Positions 21,840 through 32,644 are shown, counted from the stretch's first letter. The stretch: 64,000 nt of DNA from Megalonaias nervosa (GCA_016617855.1 JAECUM010006818.1:1-64000); one strand, 5' to 3'. Notes: generated by a model not told the origin, from the letters alone. Numbers and translations are program-made.

Positions 21840-22320
21840 GGATTCATATTGTGTTCGATGCAGAGTGCCCACCCCCACCATTGAATTAACAACAACGATA
21901 ACAAAAAATAGCAAGCGTGCACTTAGAGGCAAGTGTGTGAAATATTGTACAAGTAAATATAGATTTATTTCGTCTCGTACGAAGACATGTGGTGATATTG
22001 CAATTTCGTTGAGAAAATTACCAGGAACTCCATGCGCTAAATAGCCAGGAGAAAAACACCTTCCTGGATATAATTATTGTGGTCCTGGAACCCGACTTGA
22101 TATCCGACTTGACGAAAGAGATCAACCAAGACCTGGAGAGTATCCAATAAATGCGATTGAACAAGCGTGTCATGTTCATGATGTTGCGTATAAAAATAAA
22201 GATTTACAACAACGACATCTCGCAGACGTGAAGATGATTAACTCGTTAAAATCCATAGCGAATAAATCTCTCAGAGAAAAACTTCCTAGCTTCCTAGTAA
22301 AAATCTGCGATAAAAAGTAA
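21840..22320 (+). pseudogene. Element B zinc-ribbon plus phospholipase A2-like protein
   Basis: The N-terminal ribbon reads SYCVRCRVPTPT and LRGKCVKYC, but the start ATG seems to have changed to CTG. A stop near 22040 interrupts the linker. The PLA2 core is open and complete: YNYCGPGTRLDIRLDERDQP (~22071-22130) with the GPG calcium loop, and EQACHVHDVAYKNKDLQQRH (~22160-22220) with the catalytic His-Asp. It ends at TAA 22318-22320. The active-site residues are intact even though the gene is broken. Confidence 0.75.
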
Positions 22321-22367
22321 ACTAGTGTTAGGGGCTGGTAACTGATTAACTGATTATTATCATAATA

Positions 22368-23317
22368 ATGGAATCGATTTATTATAGCCCAAGAGGATAT
22401 TGGAGGGGTAAAGCAGCGATTGGTAAACTTGCTGATGCGACAAATGTCTCACGTTCTGTTGCTGCAAATTGTTAAGCACGACAGGCAATATGGCAAATCT
22501 ATCTACGTCCGCTTAAAAAATTTCAGTATGCACATTTTGATGTTAGCGCTCCCAATGAAGTTCATCAAGCAGATTTTTTTTTAGCCCCATGATGCTATTA
22601 AAACACGTAGATGTCAATCACGTACATACAAATACGCGTTAACTGTCGTTGACGTTGCAAGTAGGTATAAAGAAGCAGAACCATTATCAACTAAAACAGC
22701 AACTGAAGTTGCATCTGCGTTTGAACAAATTTATCAACGAGGACCCTTGCGATGGCCACAACTACTGCAGGTTGATCCTGGCAAAGAATCATCGTTGATG
22801 AAGCAACATAATGTCAAAATTAGACGAGGACATACCGAAATTCATCGCGATCAGGCAATCGTTGAACGATTCAATCAAACACTCGCTGAGCGGTTATTTG
22901 GATATCAATATGCAAAGGAAATATCCATAGACAAGAGATTTCGTGAATGTGTTGCAAGATTGCCAAGTATGATAGCTGCGTTAAAAATGAAAATACTCGT
23001 GAAACTGCCATGAAGCCCATTAGCGCGATCACAAAAAACATATACCAATACAACGACGTGACTGTTCAAAACAACCAGTACTAGGTAATGTAACTGTAAT
23101 ATATTTATATGAACCAGGCGAACTTGAAGGGGGTAAAAAAAGAGCAACTGATCCTATCTGGAGTGTGACCACACATAAAATTTCCAGCGTGGTTAGATCC
23201 ACAGGTACACCTGCAATCTACAGACTAGATTCAACTGCTCCTCAGCGTGGATTTGTACGTGAACAATTACAAGTAATTTCCTGAAGACATACAATTACCA
23301 CCGTGTTCACTTTTGTA
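22368..23317 (+). pseudogene. Element B DDE integrase, broken
   Basis: ATG 22368 opens MESIYYSPRGYWRGKAAIGK, followed by a stop at ~22474. The catalytic triad can be followed: Asp in APNEVHQAD (~22560), Asp in LLQVDPGKE (~22765-22790) and Glu in DQAIVERFNQTLAERLFGYQ (~22850-22910). At least four frameshifts or stops are present. The C-terminal FVREQLQV at ~23255 runs into the convergent pol/helicase gene, the same tail-to-tail arrangement as in A. This family is widespread in invertebrate virus-like elements. Confidence 0.8.
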
Positions 23318-26300
23318 AACTGGCACCCATACGTCGATTACACTCAAGACAGGTTAGCATCACATTTCTGCGTGTGTGACCAAGACTACTATTAATTCTA
23401 TCAACGGTAAACTGTCTTGGATTATTATTTGAATACTGCCACAACATATTACAGTTACAACTTGCACAATGATTATTCTGTCGTTGTTTAAGTGTCATAA
23501 TAAATTCAACTTTGAGATCAAAGTCGCATTTTTTTTGGTCACATTGTTTATAACCAAATAATTTTTTCTTGACAACTCCGTCGAAGACATTGTCAGCGAC
23601 TATATCATCGCCATCGTTATTGTCTATGATAACCCTCCGCAGCTGAGATATTCTTCTGACTCGAGACACCTCGAGATAAATTAAGATTGACCATTCGATC
23701 CGGTCATCAATAATCCAAATATTTGTATCAGAAATAGTTAATCCTTGTGACGAATGAATAGTTATAGCGTATCCTAGTGCCCATGGAGTTTTTTTCCATC
23801 GTGAAAGCACTCTCAACAATATCAACAGGAACTAAAAGAATATCATTTAGTACAAGATTTTGTTTTTCATTAATTCCTGGAATCTCATTTTCAATATTCT
23901 GTCCTTGCGTATCTGCAGAGCGATAACATAATGGTAAAGGTAGATCAAAAAATCTTTACTTGTGTAGCAGAATAATTTCCTTTGCAGTGTATCACGAACT
24001 ATCTTTCTATTTACAACTATCAAATCAGCAGGCCTCCACAAATTCCAAAAATCATTCATCGTAGAGTCTGGAATTATTTCACGCATTATCTCACACTGTA
24101 TTTTATCTGGTTGTAGTCTGATTAATCTCTTAAACTCTTTCATTGGTTCATCAATAGTTCTATGATCAGCAGTTATCTCCTAGTAATAATCTACAAATGT
24201 TTTTAACCATTCGCGCGGAGACTGTCCAACAAAAGGTGGTGGTTGACCATAATTGCCACACATTATCACAGCAGTATTCTTTGTCAATAACCAATCAAAA
24301 AAACATTTTTAATACTTCCAGCGATACCGTACAAATTTCATCCCAGATAATAACCTTAGGGATATATTTTTCACCAATCTGCGATGGGGTCCATGCGTCT
24401 TCGCACCATCTGAAGAAACCATAATAGTTTTGAGATTTTACTCCACGATCATTCATTTCTCTGGCCAGTCTATGTGTAAGTGTCAAAACAACAATACCAG
24501 TACTGCACCGAAATAATTCAATCGCACGTGTTTTTTGACCAGAACCTCCAGGCCCATTGAGATAAATGGTTTTATGTCTGGCCACCGGATCATATACACA
24601 TGGTGTTGATGATTTTGATACTTGATTATTATTCTTGTAGTATGTCCCCGCAATTTCAACTTCTGCGGATTCAGAATAACTAAATATATTTTCCTGTTTT
24701 GTTATCCATGATCCCCATTCACCAGCGCCAAGTAATGGTTTTAACAAATCCGCGTATTTTTTATTTATATAAAATGAATCCATAGCGACTCTGACCGCGG
24801 TCAGAGGAAATCTGTTTGCCATCAATAATAAATTTATCGAAACGTACGCGAGCATCGAAGATCTTAAATAAGTATAAACTGCGGTAACTCACCATCGATA
24901 TAGCTTACAACTGTATCTAATTTAGTGCCGTCTGATAAATAGGCGTTACTCCGACTTATAAACGTATCTTTCTCTGTTGTATCAGCAATTATAAAATCAG
25001 GCTCGACACGATCCATAATTAATCTTGTACAACGTCATATATGATTACATGAACTACCCTGAGTAAATTTACTGATTATTTTTCTACGAGTATCCTTTGC
25101 AACTTTTTCTGTACTCGGATACATTATTAATAAGTTCAGTAATTTCATCCTCGTCAAGATTAGAAAATTTTTCCTTGATATCTTTTTCTGCATCAAACTT
25201 ATCTGGCTGTGGCAACCAAAGTTGTTTCTGCGGACGATATGATGTAATTGCTTTGTTTACTCTCAACGACACTAAAATTACAGCATCAAGCATATACCGT
25301 AATAAAACTATTGGAGCCCAAAATTTTTTCACAAAGATATCTTCCAAACCACGCATAAACAATCGGATGAAGATTTTCCGTAAACTCGAATAACTCAATA
25401 CAAGCAAATCTAGTTAAATCAAAATCTGGTAAAGGTCCATTTATATCAACCCTCGTCATCTCGTGTGTGGGATGTCCAAATCGTTTAAAATAGTCAGAAC
25501 ACTCTCCGTATCCAAGAAAACTTCCAGGATAACATGCTACCATGTCAACGGAGATAACATCGTTGTAATTGCATTTAGTATTCCAGAATCCGCCGCGTCC
25601 GTATTCGACGCAACTGTGTTGATAATCTTTGAGGAATTCCGATCTTGTCGGCGACCATGAATTTTTCTCCTGAGCAGCGTGGGCAGCAACTGATGGAACG
25701 GGAAAACAATTACTGATTAATTGTTCAGTCCTGACATAGTCAGGAGTATATTTCAACGCAAGATTTTTAATTTCTTTTTGGTGTGATTCCACACGATAAT
25801 GTTCTCTGATAGGACTTACAAACTGATCATAATTTTCCATCATCGGAAATAACCACACAGATACAGGGTCACTCTTACTGATATTTCTAATAAAATCAAA
25901 TATATAATCGCGATAAAATTTGACTGTTCTGTCTCGCGGAAATATTGTTTCCGCGGGCGTCCATATGCATGTGCGTTATGATCAATGATCGTTAAAGGGG
26001 CTCCTCTTGATTCACATTTTGATTTGCATAAAATCTCTCAGGTTAATGTCTTCACCGTAATCGGAAATTTTAATATTTTTTTTTCCAGTTTAGCAACGTC
26101 GCTGATAGACGCTCCGGTATCTTTAACTGTTTCTGCTCACGTATTTATTTTCTTTACGTCGCAAATCCGTTAAACCGTTATCGGGTTTGTGAAATGTTCT
26201 GTAATTCGCTCGGCTACACACTTTATTCTTGACAGTTTCATCGGTTTAAGATCATCAACGCTAGGTGTATCATTTGGCGGATACAAACAGTAAACAACTG

Positions 26301-26749
26301 CAGTCACAGGATACACTCGTTCATAATCCGGTTTGTCAATACCAGTCACCGTTCCTGGTTTGGAATTTGTATTCAACGTGACTATGCTACTTCCAACATG
26401 TACACGGACAGGGTCACGTTTGTCACGGATAATCCAAGTGTCGTCGTCTGTCAGCACAATAAATTTTATCAGAATAATGTATCGCTGATTGTCGAGATAG
26501 TTAATAATGTTCCTTCCTCGCTCGTCATTCATTGTAACATTGACAACATTCATGATTCTGAATATTGACCAAACATGAGATGCGCCATCGTTGCGAAATT
26601 CCTTCTTGGCTTCACGGATACGACCAGTTATCCCTATTCGTTAAAGCCAGATCTTGCATCGGAAAACTAAATTTAGATTTCGGCAGTTTGTCAAGATCGA
26701 ATCTAGTTCTAGAAGGTTTAATTGTGGATAATCTCTCAAACTTTTCCAT
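23307..26749 (-). pseudogene. Element B DNA polymerase B / SF1 helicase / HNH fusion
   Basis: It starts at CAT 26747-26749 (MEKFERLSTIKPSRTRFDLD), giving about 1150 codons. The N-terminal domain runs to ~25900. The palm has motif A in VISVDMVACYPGSFLGYGE (~25530-25590), a CTRLIMD block (~25020) and motif C VRVAMDSFYI (~24780), where the usual ATDS is changed to AMDS. Helicase: GPGGSGQKTRA P-loop (~24540), VIIWDEIC (~24340), AITIHSSQGLT (~23750) and VSRVRRISQL (~23660). C-terminal HNH: CASCNCNML, then FTVDRINSSLGHTRRN and CLECN (~23360-23470). Frameshifts and stops number about eight. The order matches element A. Confidence 0.85.
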
Positions 26750-26783
26750 ATTATAATCAAGGCAAATATATATTTAATTAAAC

Positions 26784-26895
<112 letters not shown>

Positions 26896-26929
26896 TAATG
26901 ATTGAAGCAAAAATAAATGCTAGTGGCTT

Positions 26930-27208
26930 ATGATCGGTGTTTCACTTCCTTGTAACAGGGCATGCGTAAATGAATTCTGTGGTTATCACATGCAAAGTTT
27001 TCGCAGAGGGAGTCTAGGACCAAAACTTTGTTTGCGTTGTGGTGTTGGGGTCAGAGGAGAAACTCAGCTGTGTGTGCAATGTGGTGGTTAAAAATACAGA
27101 GAGCTGAAACGATATTATGATAAAAAAATAATACCGATGGAGTCGAATCTCCTATTAAAAAAAAAAAACGCGAAGACTATCTCGCCAGATTTTCACCTCA
27201 ACAATAAA
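26930..27208 (+). pseudogene. Small Cys-rich zinc-binding protein, element B
   Basis: ATG 26930 opens a frame with two cysteine clusters. The first is SLPCNRACVNEFCGYH and the second CLRCGVGVRGETQLCVQCGG, i.e. CxxC(x10)CxxC. A TAA at 27083 interrupts before KYRELKRYYDKK, and a frame change leads to REDYLARFSPQQ at the end (~27170-27208). The protein is about 90 residues, likely one or two zinc ribbons. Its role is not established; DNA or RNA binding is plausible. Confidence 0.65.
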
Positions 27209-27240
27209 ATAATAATTTAGACAAAAATATTATTATATAA

Positions 27241-27749
27241 ATGGAGCAAAATGAATTTGTGAACATCCCACCATCAAGAATTATGAAGAATCTCGTGATG
27301 GTGTAATCAGAAACTGTCGACCGAGAAAACCAGTCGGTGTTGTTGATAATACTGGCTATCTTAGATTTACTGTTGGGAAAAAAGATATTTATCTCCCAGA
27401 TTCGTGTTTTAATGTTTTGATGGACTGATCAAAGATGGTCTTGTCATTGATCACATTAACGGCGATAAAATCGATAATTCTTTAAGTAACTGACAAGCTA
27501 TTACACAGTCAGAATTCTGTGCGAGGGGATACTGGGAAATACACTATATTTCTAAAAGTTGCTAAATCTGTGAACGTAGAGACTGGTGAAGAAATAATAT
27601 TTCAATCAATGAATACATCCAGAAAATGTTTTGATATTTGCATACCTTCAGTACAACGTGTCGCTGATAAAATATACAAATCAGCGTATTCACGAAAATA
27701 TAATATAAAAATAGCATTTTGCTATCTTCCAATTGTATTAGATGATTAA
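27241..27749 (+). pseudogene. HNH endonuclease with NUMOD-like repeats, element B
   Basis: A start at ATG 27241 is followed by a frame change. The middle has VGVVDNTGYLRFTVGKKDIY (~27340-27390), and the HNH core is GLVIDHINGDKIDNSLSNLQ (~27440-27495) with the His and Asn residues. The last segment (~27560-27749) reads SVNVETGEEIIFQSM and IPSVQRVADKIYKSAYSRK, resembling a NUMOD helix-turn-helix end. It aligns along its length with the intact gene at 61867-62688. Such genes can act as homing endonucleases. This copy is frameshifted. Confidence 0.7.
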
Positions 27750-28350
27750 GGAAGATAACTTCTGTCAAGCAACGGTTTCTCCGCTAGAGCAATTAAGCAG
27801 TTGTCCCGCTTATTACTGCGTAATATTACATGACCGTCGCGATTTATTATTTATATTTTTGTGTGTGTCGTATTCAGTAACTTAATTGTCTGTAGTCAGT
27901 GGATCAGTATAATTTGTAACAGAGAAAGATATTTACATTTCCTAAGTCTCCTGATAAATTCAGACCGTTCACAAGTTTGATGTACATTATTTTGCGTGCA
28001 AATTCATGTAAGTTATTTTTAAATATTTAATATGCATATAATAGACCTGTATGTATTCAGTACGCCGCTCAGTAGGTCACGTGACATCTGTGTGCAATCA
28101 AGGTAGGTTATTTTTAGCTCTTACAGGCAAGACTTCTAGATTATAGACCCACACGTATTTTGACCTCCCTGCAGAAAATGTATGTGAGATTATCGAAAGC
28201 AGACATTTTAGAAATTAAAATAAAACCAAACTGCAGTTTATTCAGCATTAGGTAACTTCATAATAATCTCTGAATGTATGTGAGATTTATCAGCAATTCT
28301 GATGGCACAGATAACTGCATAGTAATTTCTATAACATGTATTTGTAAGAA
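27750..28350. other. No gene seen
   Basis: AT-rich sequence between the HNH gene and the SINE-like insertion. The missing C-terminal part of the penton-like gene is not recognisable here. Confidence 0.4.
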
Positions 28351-28700
28351 TGGGACCGTGGTACAGTGTTAGAACGTTGGATTCTCATACTGAGGCCTGG
28401 GATTCAATTCCCGCGACAGACGTATCGTCGACGACGGCGGTACAATGCCATTTTTTCTAATAGTGGGGGTCAGCCCGTGCTCGAAATTCAACAGACAAGT
28501 ACACTCTCCTACCATGTCACCATGTGGTAGGTGTACTTTCGCACTCCCCGGGGTTGATTATGGGTGGGTGCGTGTGCAGAAATCTGTTGAACGTAGAGAA
28601 GGCCCAAGGTTGTGTATTGCTTTATTTATATCATCGACGGTCATTAAATCAGTAGACCATAGAGTTAAATTTTTTTCAGCTTGGGAATACTTTCAGCACC
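28351..28700 (+). mobile_element. Second type of tRNA-derived SINE, approximate limits
   Basis: GGGACCGTGGTACAGTGTTA and CTGGGATTCAATTCCCGCGA (28398-28417) match a tRNA-like head with A and B boxes. About 280 bp of body follows, with no similarity to the SINE at 14037. The limits are estimated and I could not find a target duplication. It sits at the point where the penton-like gene is truncated. Confidence 0.55.
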
Positions 28701-28754
28701 ATCAATAAAAAAATTCATCAACGGTCCAAGGGTACATTTTTCTGTACGGGGGGG

Positions 28755-29308
28755 GGGGGCTTATAAATCTTTTTCAGTCGTGAGGAATTCATCTTTGGAC
28801 AGTTCTGGCGGACCTTGATAAACCGGTGGAATCTCAGGCCAACCTAGAAAGTTCTAATCGATGACTGATATATGTCGACGGTGTAATCTGGTGTAGATAT
28901 TTCTATCGCAGCTGATAACGTTGGTTCGTGAACAGTAATGGCTATCTTGCATTCCTTGCCAGTGATAGATTTGATTCTGAGCTGAAATTCTTCATTGATT
29001 TGTTCTATCTGATAACTGCCTGTAGGAATACTAACAACTTGCCAATCTGGTGTTCCATCGGGTTTTTTTTTTTTTTTTGCAAATACCAGCGAGTTGTTTG
29101 CTGAGAGACCACCGAATCATTTCGACCTGATATTTGGCCAACTATAATAAACTCGCAATTGTGCTAGTGTTATTTCTTTCGCTGGAATTGCAGTTAGCAA
29201 AACCACGCTGAATTCAAGATTTAGTTGAACTCGCTGATATCAATGTTGTTTTTTTTTTGCGGCGCTGTGCTAGTAATGATCTGCTGCAGTAATTCCGTTG
29301 CTGACATT
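28755..29308 (-). pseudogene. Element B penton-like minor capsid protein candidate, truncated
   Basis: ATG 29308 opens MSATELLQQIITSTAPQ. After frame changes comes AIPAKEITLAQLRVYYSWPN (~29130-29190). The most telling block is the run from VVSIPTGSYQIEQINEEF to LSAAIEISTPDYTVDIYQSS (~28860-29040), which resembles the single jelly-roll penton/minor capsid proteins of Mavericks in its glycine-turn and strand pattern. A poly-A/T run near 29065 marks a frameshift. The C-terminal half is missing at ~28755, beside the SINE-like insertion. Confidence 0.55.
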
Positions 29309-29321
29309 ATATTATTTAGTG

Positions 29322-29751
29322 TTATTCTAAATCCTGCTCAGTTCTATCCAAAGTTTCAGATAATTCATTGTAAGTTTTTATTATCATTGTAAACTCATCA
29401 TCGGATATTATACCGTCGCTGAGACACAACGAAATCATCGATGATAATTTAGAATATGCTATCATCGCCGCGTGTAGTTTTCCCGTGTATTCGTGCAATT
29501 TTGTATTTGTGCACGTAGCTATCTTCTTTGCGATGAGATTGAAAATACCAGCAATTGTTGTCACGGACGAAACACAAAATGTTATACCTGCCGGTAATGT
29601 CATTGTTATAGCCGACAGCATTACCCCAGTTCCAGCAACGATCGCAAACGCTGAATAAACAACTACGTCGATGACAACTGTCCGCCTGAGATATATTTTT
29701 AACTTGTATGTCATACTCGTCAATGATATTTTTTAGTTTAGCTTCCAGCAA
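29322..29751 (-). pseudogene. Element B two-helix membrane protein
   Basis: MLEAKLKNIIDEYDIQVKNI starts at 29751. A one-base frame change near 29690 leads to the main frame, with two hydrophobic segments: VVYSAFAIVAGTGVMLSAIT and LPAGITFCVSSVTTIAGIFN. The charged C-terminus contains ISLCLSDGIISDDEFTMIIK and ends at 29322. Apart from the one frameshift it is well preserved. A membrane or virion-inner role is possible; I do not know its function. It ends 13 bp before the penton-like gene starts. Confidence 0.6.
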
Positions 29752-29819
29752 ACATATTTGATTGTACCTATTGTTGAACGTTGCTCGGGTTTTGATTCAT
29801 TATATTTTTATTAAGTATT

Positions 29820-29996
29820 TAACTGAGGTGTTTCGGTGACATATTCCAGACACCACCTGTAGGACGCTGCGGTTAATATTTTTGTCAGATGGTTCCAGTA
29901 TAAATATTTCTTCGGCATCTTTACTTAACACAATAGACACGGTTCCAGAAAAATTATCGGTTGAATGACGCCATGGATACGTGGTAAATATTCTAT
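29820..29996 (-). pseudogene. Remnant downstream of the element B fibre gene
   Basis: This stretch matches the nucleotide sequence at ~7420-7480 of element A (shared ATGGCGTCATTC and TTTTCTGGAACC). It is therefore the start of the gene that in A runs from 7470 to 6800. In B it is cut short before the membrane protein gene. Confidence 0.45.
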
Positions 29997-30966
29997 TTAA
30001 TATTTTGCAGCGCTGAACACGGACAGCCTGTACACACCTGTTACTTCCGCGGTATGTCTGATAGTGTTATTTTGCTGTGACCATGTTGATGATCCTGATG
30101 ATACCGTGTATATCATATTGATGATTTGCTTGTGAGGAATTTTAACGAGATTTATTTTCGGAACGATATCAGGAATTCCACTGATAATGTCGTTGAGTCT
30201 CGCGTTAATGTCAACGAGTTTTATGTCAACGGTTGCTGGACTGCCAAAAATTTCATTAATAGCTCTATTAATAGCTCTATTTACGTTTCTACGAAAGTTT
30301 AAAAACGTGTTTACGTGACTATTATATTCAGATCTAATCGCGGCCATTCCATCGTTGATTGTCGACAACGACGTCATCGTTGGGATGTTGCGATCATCAA
30401 CATAATTTTTTGTTGCAGCGTCGAAATCTGCGGCATATTCTCCAAGACCAGTAGTTTTATTGTTGTTCATGTTAAGATCGCCAGTCATTGCATTGCCGGA
30501 GGTTAATAAACGTTCATCAATCTCATTTCTGATATCATCGACGTATTTGTTTGTTGCAGCGTCGTTGTCTAAATTTAGTTTTTTTACATTAATAACTGCA
30601 TTGCTGTTCATATTGAGATCGCCAGTCATTGAATCGCCTGTCTTTTTTTACTCGTTCACTTATGCTGTCTCTGATCGACGATGGAGTAACAGTACCAGGA
30701 ATGATTTTGCCATCTTTGCTATACACAGCTATGATACCCTCTTTTACTCCTTGAACTTTAACAATAATATCGTTGATAGAAATATTACTCGTCATTAATT
30801 TTTCTTCGCGGTTCTGAAATACTACAAGTTCCTCTGGTTCAATATTTGCAAGATTTAAAAGGTCAGATACTTCACCATTTATCTGTTTCGTTACTTGCTT
30901 GAATAAATCTTCACTGATTGTTTGGTGGGTTTTAGTTGTAGCTGATCTTCCATAAATATCTACCAT
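29997..30966 (-). pseudogene. Element B fibre-like protein with MTGDLxM shaft repeats
   Basis: It starts MVDIYGRSATTKTHQTISED at 30966. The N-terminal domain runs to ~30650 and includes EPEELVVFQNREEKLM, with one frameshift near 30645. The shaft then has two clear repeats, MTGDLNMNSNAVINVKKLNL and MTGDLNMNNNKTTGLGEYAA, each followed by DAAT(N/K)xYVDD. The C-terminal globular end (VSSGSSTWSQQNNTIRHTAE) is open to TAA. This architecture is that of trimeric phage tail-fibre and virus spike proteins. Only one frameshift breaks it. Confidence 0.8.
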
Positions 30967-31033
30967 TATACATTTAATGCCTGTTTAAAACGGTGTACTC
31001 GTTTGCGACTTTATGAGGTGGCATTGAGTATTT

Positions 31034-31650
31034 TTATACGGCGTCAAGTACAGCGAGGGTTTCACGGCCACATATTGGTGGGTGGGTTATTTTTTCTGTT
31101 GGTAACGTTGAATACCACACTGGTATATCGCCGGCTAAATTACTATATTGTAAAAGCTCCCTTGGTGGTGCTAGCCCGTACGAATAAGAAAAAACAAATC
31201 CACGCGAATCAATCGCGTATGTAACCCAATGAGTACCTAGACCGTTTTGTCCATCAAGATTAATAATAGCAGTTTCAACACGATTGGATTTACGCGGTAA
31301 CCGATCACGCATAAAAACACCTCTGAAGTGTTTAATGTTTAATCGCACAGCAGCATCAAGTAAATTAAAATTGGACATAGGGAGAATCAACGAAGTGTTC
31401 CTGGAATTTTTAAACCCTTTCCGTACAACAGAGGAATTTCTGGAAGTCGTAATCCTTTTCCCTTTTTTGATTTCTTGTCCTGTTGCTTTCTTTGGTGCCA
31501 TCCCTGCAGTAGCTCCAACAGCACCCAGCTCAGCAGCTTTTGCAAATCTGGTGCTGAAGCAGCAATGATTCCTGGAATAGCTGTGAGAAGTGGAAATATA
31601 CCACTCGTCTTAACGATGTCGCTGATGTCATTGTTGGCATCCACAAAGAA
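31034..31650 (-). pseudogene. Element B adenain-like maturation protease
   Basis: The N-terminal part carries DISDIVKTSGIFPLLTAIPG and Gly-Leu repeats (31387-31644). A frame change leads to the core frame ending at 31034. Here NLDGQNGLGTHWVTYAIDSR holds the catalytic His, YSYGLAPPRELLQY the acidic-residue region (the Asp itself appears changed to Tyr) and HPPICGRETLAVL the catalytic Cys-Gly. It is more complete than the element A copy. Its 5' end is fused to the capsid gene by a deletion (see findings). Confidence 0.8.
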
Positions 31651-31850
31651 AGTTTTGTCAGTGTTACTTTTCCATGAAGTGCTGCAGTTGCAACTGTGTT
31701 AACTCCTTCATCGTGCCATATTGGATCATCGTCGTTATTTTCTCGTACTAGTACAATTGTATGTTTTGCTCCGAAAATGACCTTTCTGAAATTTCTGCAG
31801 AATCCAAAGATATGTGACAGCGGAATAGCACATGAAAATCTTCCATCGTT
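31650..31850 (-). pseudogene. Element B major capsid candidate, middle part left of the nested Maverick
   Basis: From the insertion point the frame reads GRFSCAIPLSHIFGFCRNFR and then HTIVLVRENNDDDPIW, collinear with 11010-11300 of element A. It stops abruptly after LTKLSLWMPT, where the sequence jumps into the protease gene. The last ~150 codons of the capsid gene are therefore missing. The upstream part is at 48484-49017. Confidence 0.75.
31845..31850. repeat. Nested Maverick target site duplication, left copy (ATCGTT)
   Basis: ATCGTT lies directly outside the left inverted repeat and again at 48484-48489 outside the right one. Confidence 0.9.
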
Positions 31851-32339
31851 AGTAGTAATAGGGGGCGATATAGCCAAACGTAGACCGTAATGTTAACAAC
31901 AGGTCCCGGCACTATATCCTCAAGATTTACTGCCTCAAGTGGCACAGGTCAGGCACTATAGCCTCACGTAGACTTCTATGTTAAAAAAAAGTCCCGGCAC
32001 TATAGCCTCAAGACTGAGTTTAGAGACAACAGGAATGGAACAGGTGGGATGACGTCACGCTACTGGATACTTGCAACAATGTTGCAAGTGGCTGACCTGA
32101 CCACGTGCAGCTACTCTTGGTAGGGAAAAATACAAGAGAGACAGACACATACACAACACAACCATAGATTGATGAACATCAATCTATCATACCCAAATTA
32201 TACAAGCGACTAAAAGAATGTTAGGTAAGAAAATAATGTTTTTGGGAGTTAAACATAAAATATGCAATCGACTAAAAAAAATTTAGGCAAGAAAGAATAA
32301 ATCTTTTCGAGGCATATGAAAGTGGCCCTGAAAATGGCC
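31851..32339 (+). repeat. Left terminal inverted repeat of the nested Maverick
   Basis: Blocks shared with 48108-48483 in inverse orientation include AGTAGTAATAGGGGGCGATA at the tip, CACTTGCAACATTGTTGCAA (in reverse) and the histone-like stem-loop with CTCGAAAAGATTTATTC at the inner end. The left copy has about 110 bp of extra sequence in the middle (~32150-32270). Inside it the motif GGTCCCGGCACTATAGCCTC occurs in several local repeats. Confidence 0.85.
32324..32339 (-). terminator. Histone-type 3' stem-loop of the leftward gene
   Basis: The minus strand reads GGCCATTTTCAGGGCC, a 6-bp stem with one mismatch and a TTTC loop. A CGAAAAGAT purine-rich element follows about 15 bases on. It lies 28 bases after the stop of 32367-32594. 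Confidence 0.6.
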
Positions 32340-32366
32340 ATTGGTTTTTATGTTAACACCAGTTCT

Positions 32367-32594
32367 TTAACATAGAGGACATGTCAATGATCTCTTTCTC
32401 AAATTTTGTCTAACCTCTGGACCGTAGATGAGGACTCGCTTCAAACAGCCCTGTCTTTCCACATAGCATCTTCTTTTCCAAACAGTCATATCAGTGATCC
32501 GGATGATGGTCCATGATGATTTAACATACATGGGTAAGTCCGTTCGGAACAGCGTCGACGATACGAGAGTAGAGGATTCAAAGTCTGTCCACAT
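32367..32594 (-). CDS. Small basic protein of unknown function, nested Maverick
   Basis: ATG 32592-32594 opens a 75-codon frame (MWTDFESSTLVSSTLF) ending CPLC. It is rich in Arg, Ser and Thr with several Cys. A TATA box (TATAAATA on the minus strand, 32637-32644) lies about 45 bases upstream and a histone-type stem-loop 28 bases downstream, so it looks like a complete small transcription unit. It is the only leftward gene in the element. The family is unknown. Confidence 0.5.
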   Translation of the reverse strand: MWTDFESSTLVSSTLFRTDLPMYVKSSWTIIRITDMTVWKRRCYVERQGCLKRVLIYGPEVRQNLRKRSLTCPLC

Positions 32595-32636
32595 CTTGTG
32601 ACGTGAACAGGTGAAGGCAATGAAGTGAGCCGTGTT

Positions 32637-32644
32637 TATTTATA
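32637..32644 (-). promoter_or_regulatory. TATA box of the leftward gene
   Basis: TATAAATA on the minus strand, about 45 bases before ATG 32594. A second TATA box for the rightward genes lies at 32768. Confidence 0.5.

Noticed and set aside
28351..28417. Possible true tRNA gene
   Set aside because: The A and B boxes fit, but the arms do not fold well by eye and there is a long unrelated body downstream. A tRNA-derived SINE is more likely.
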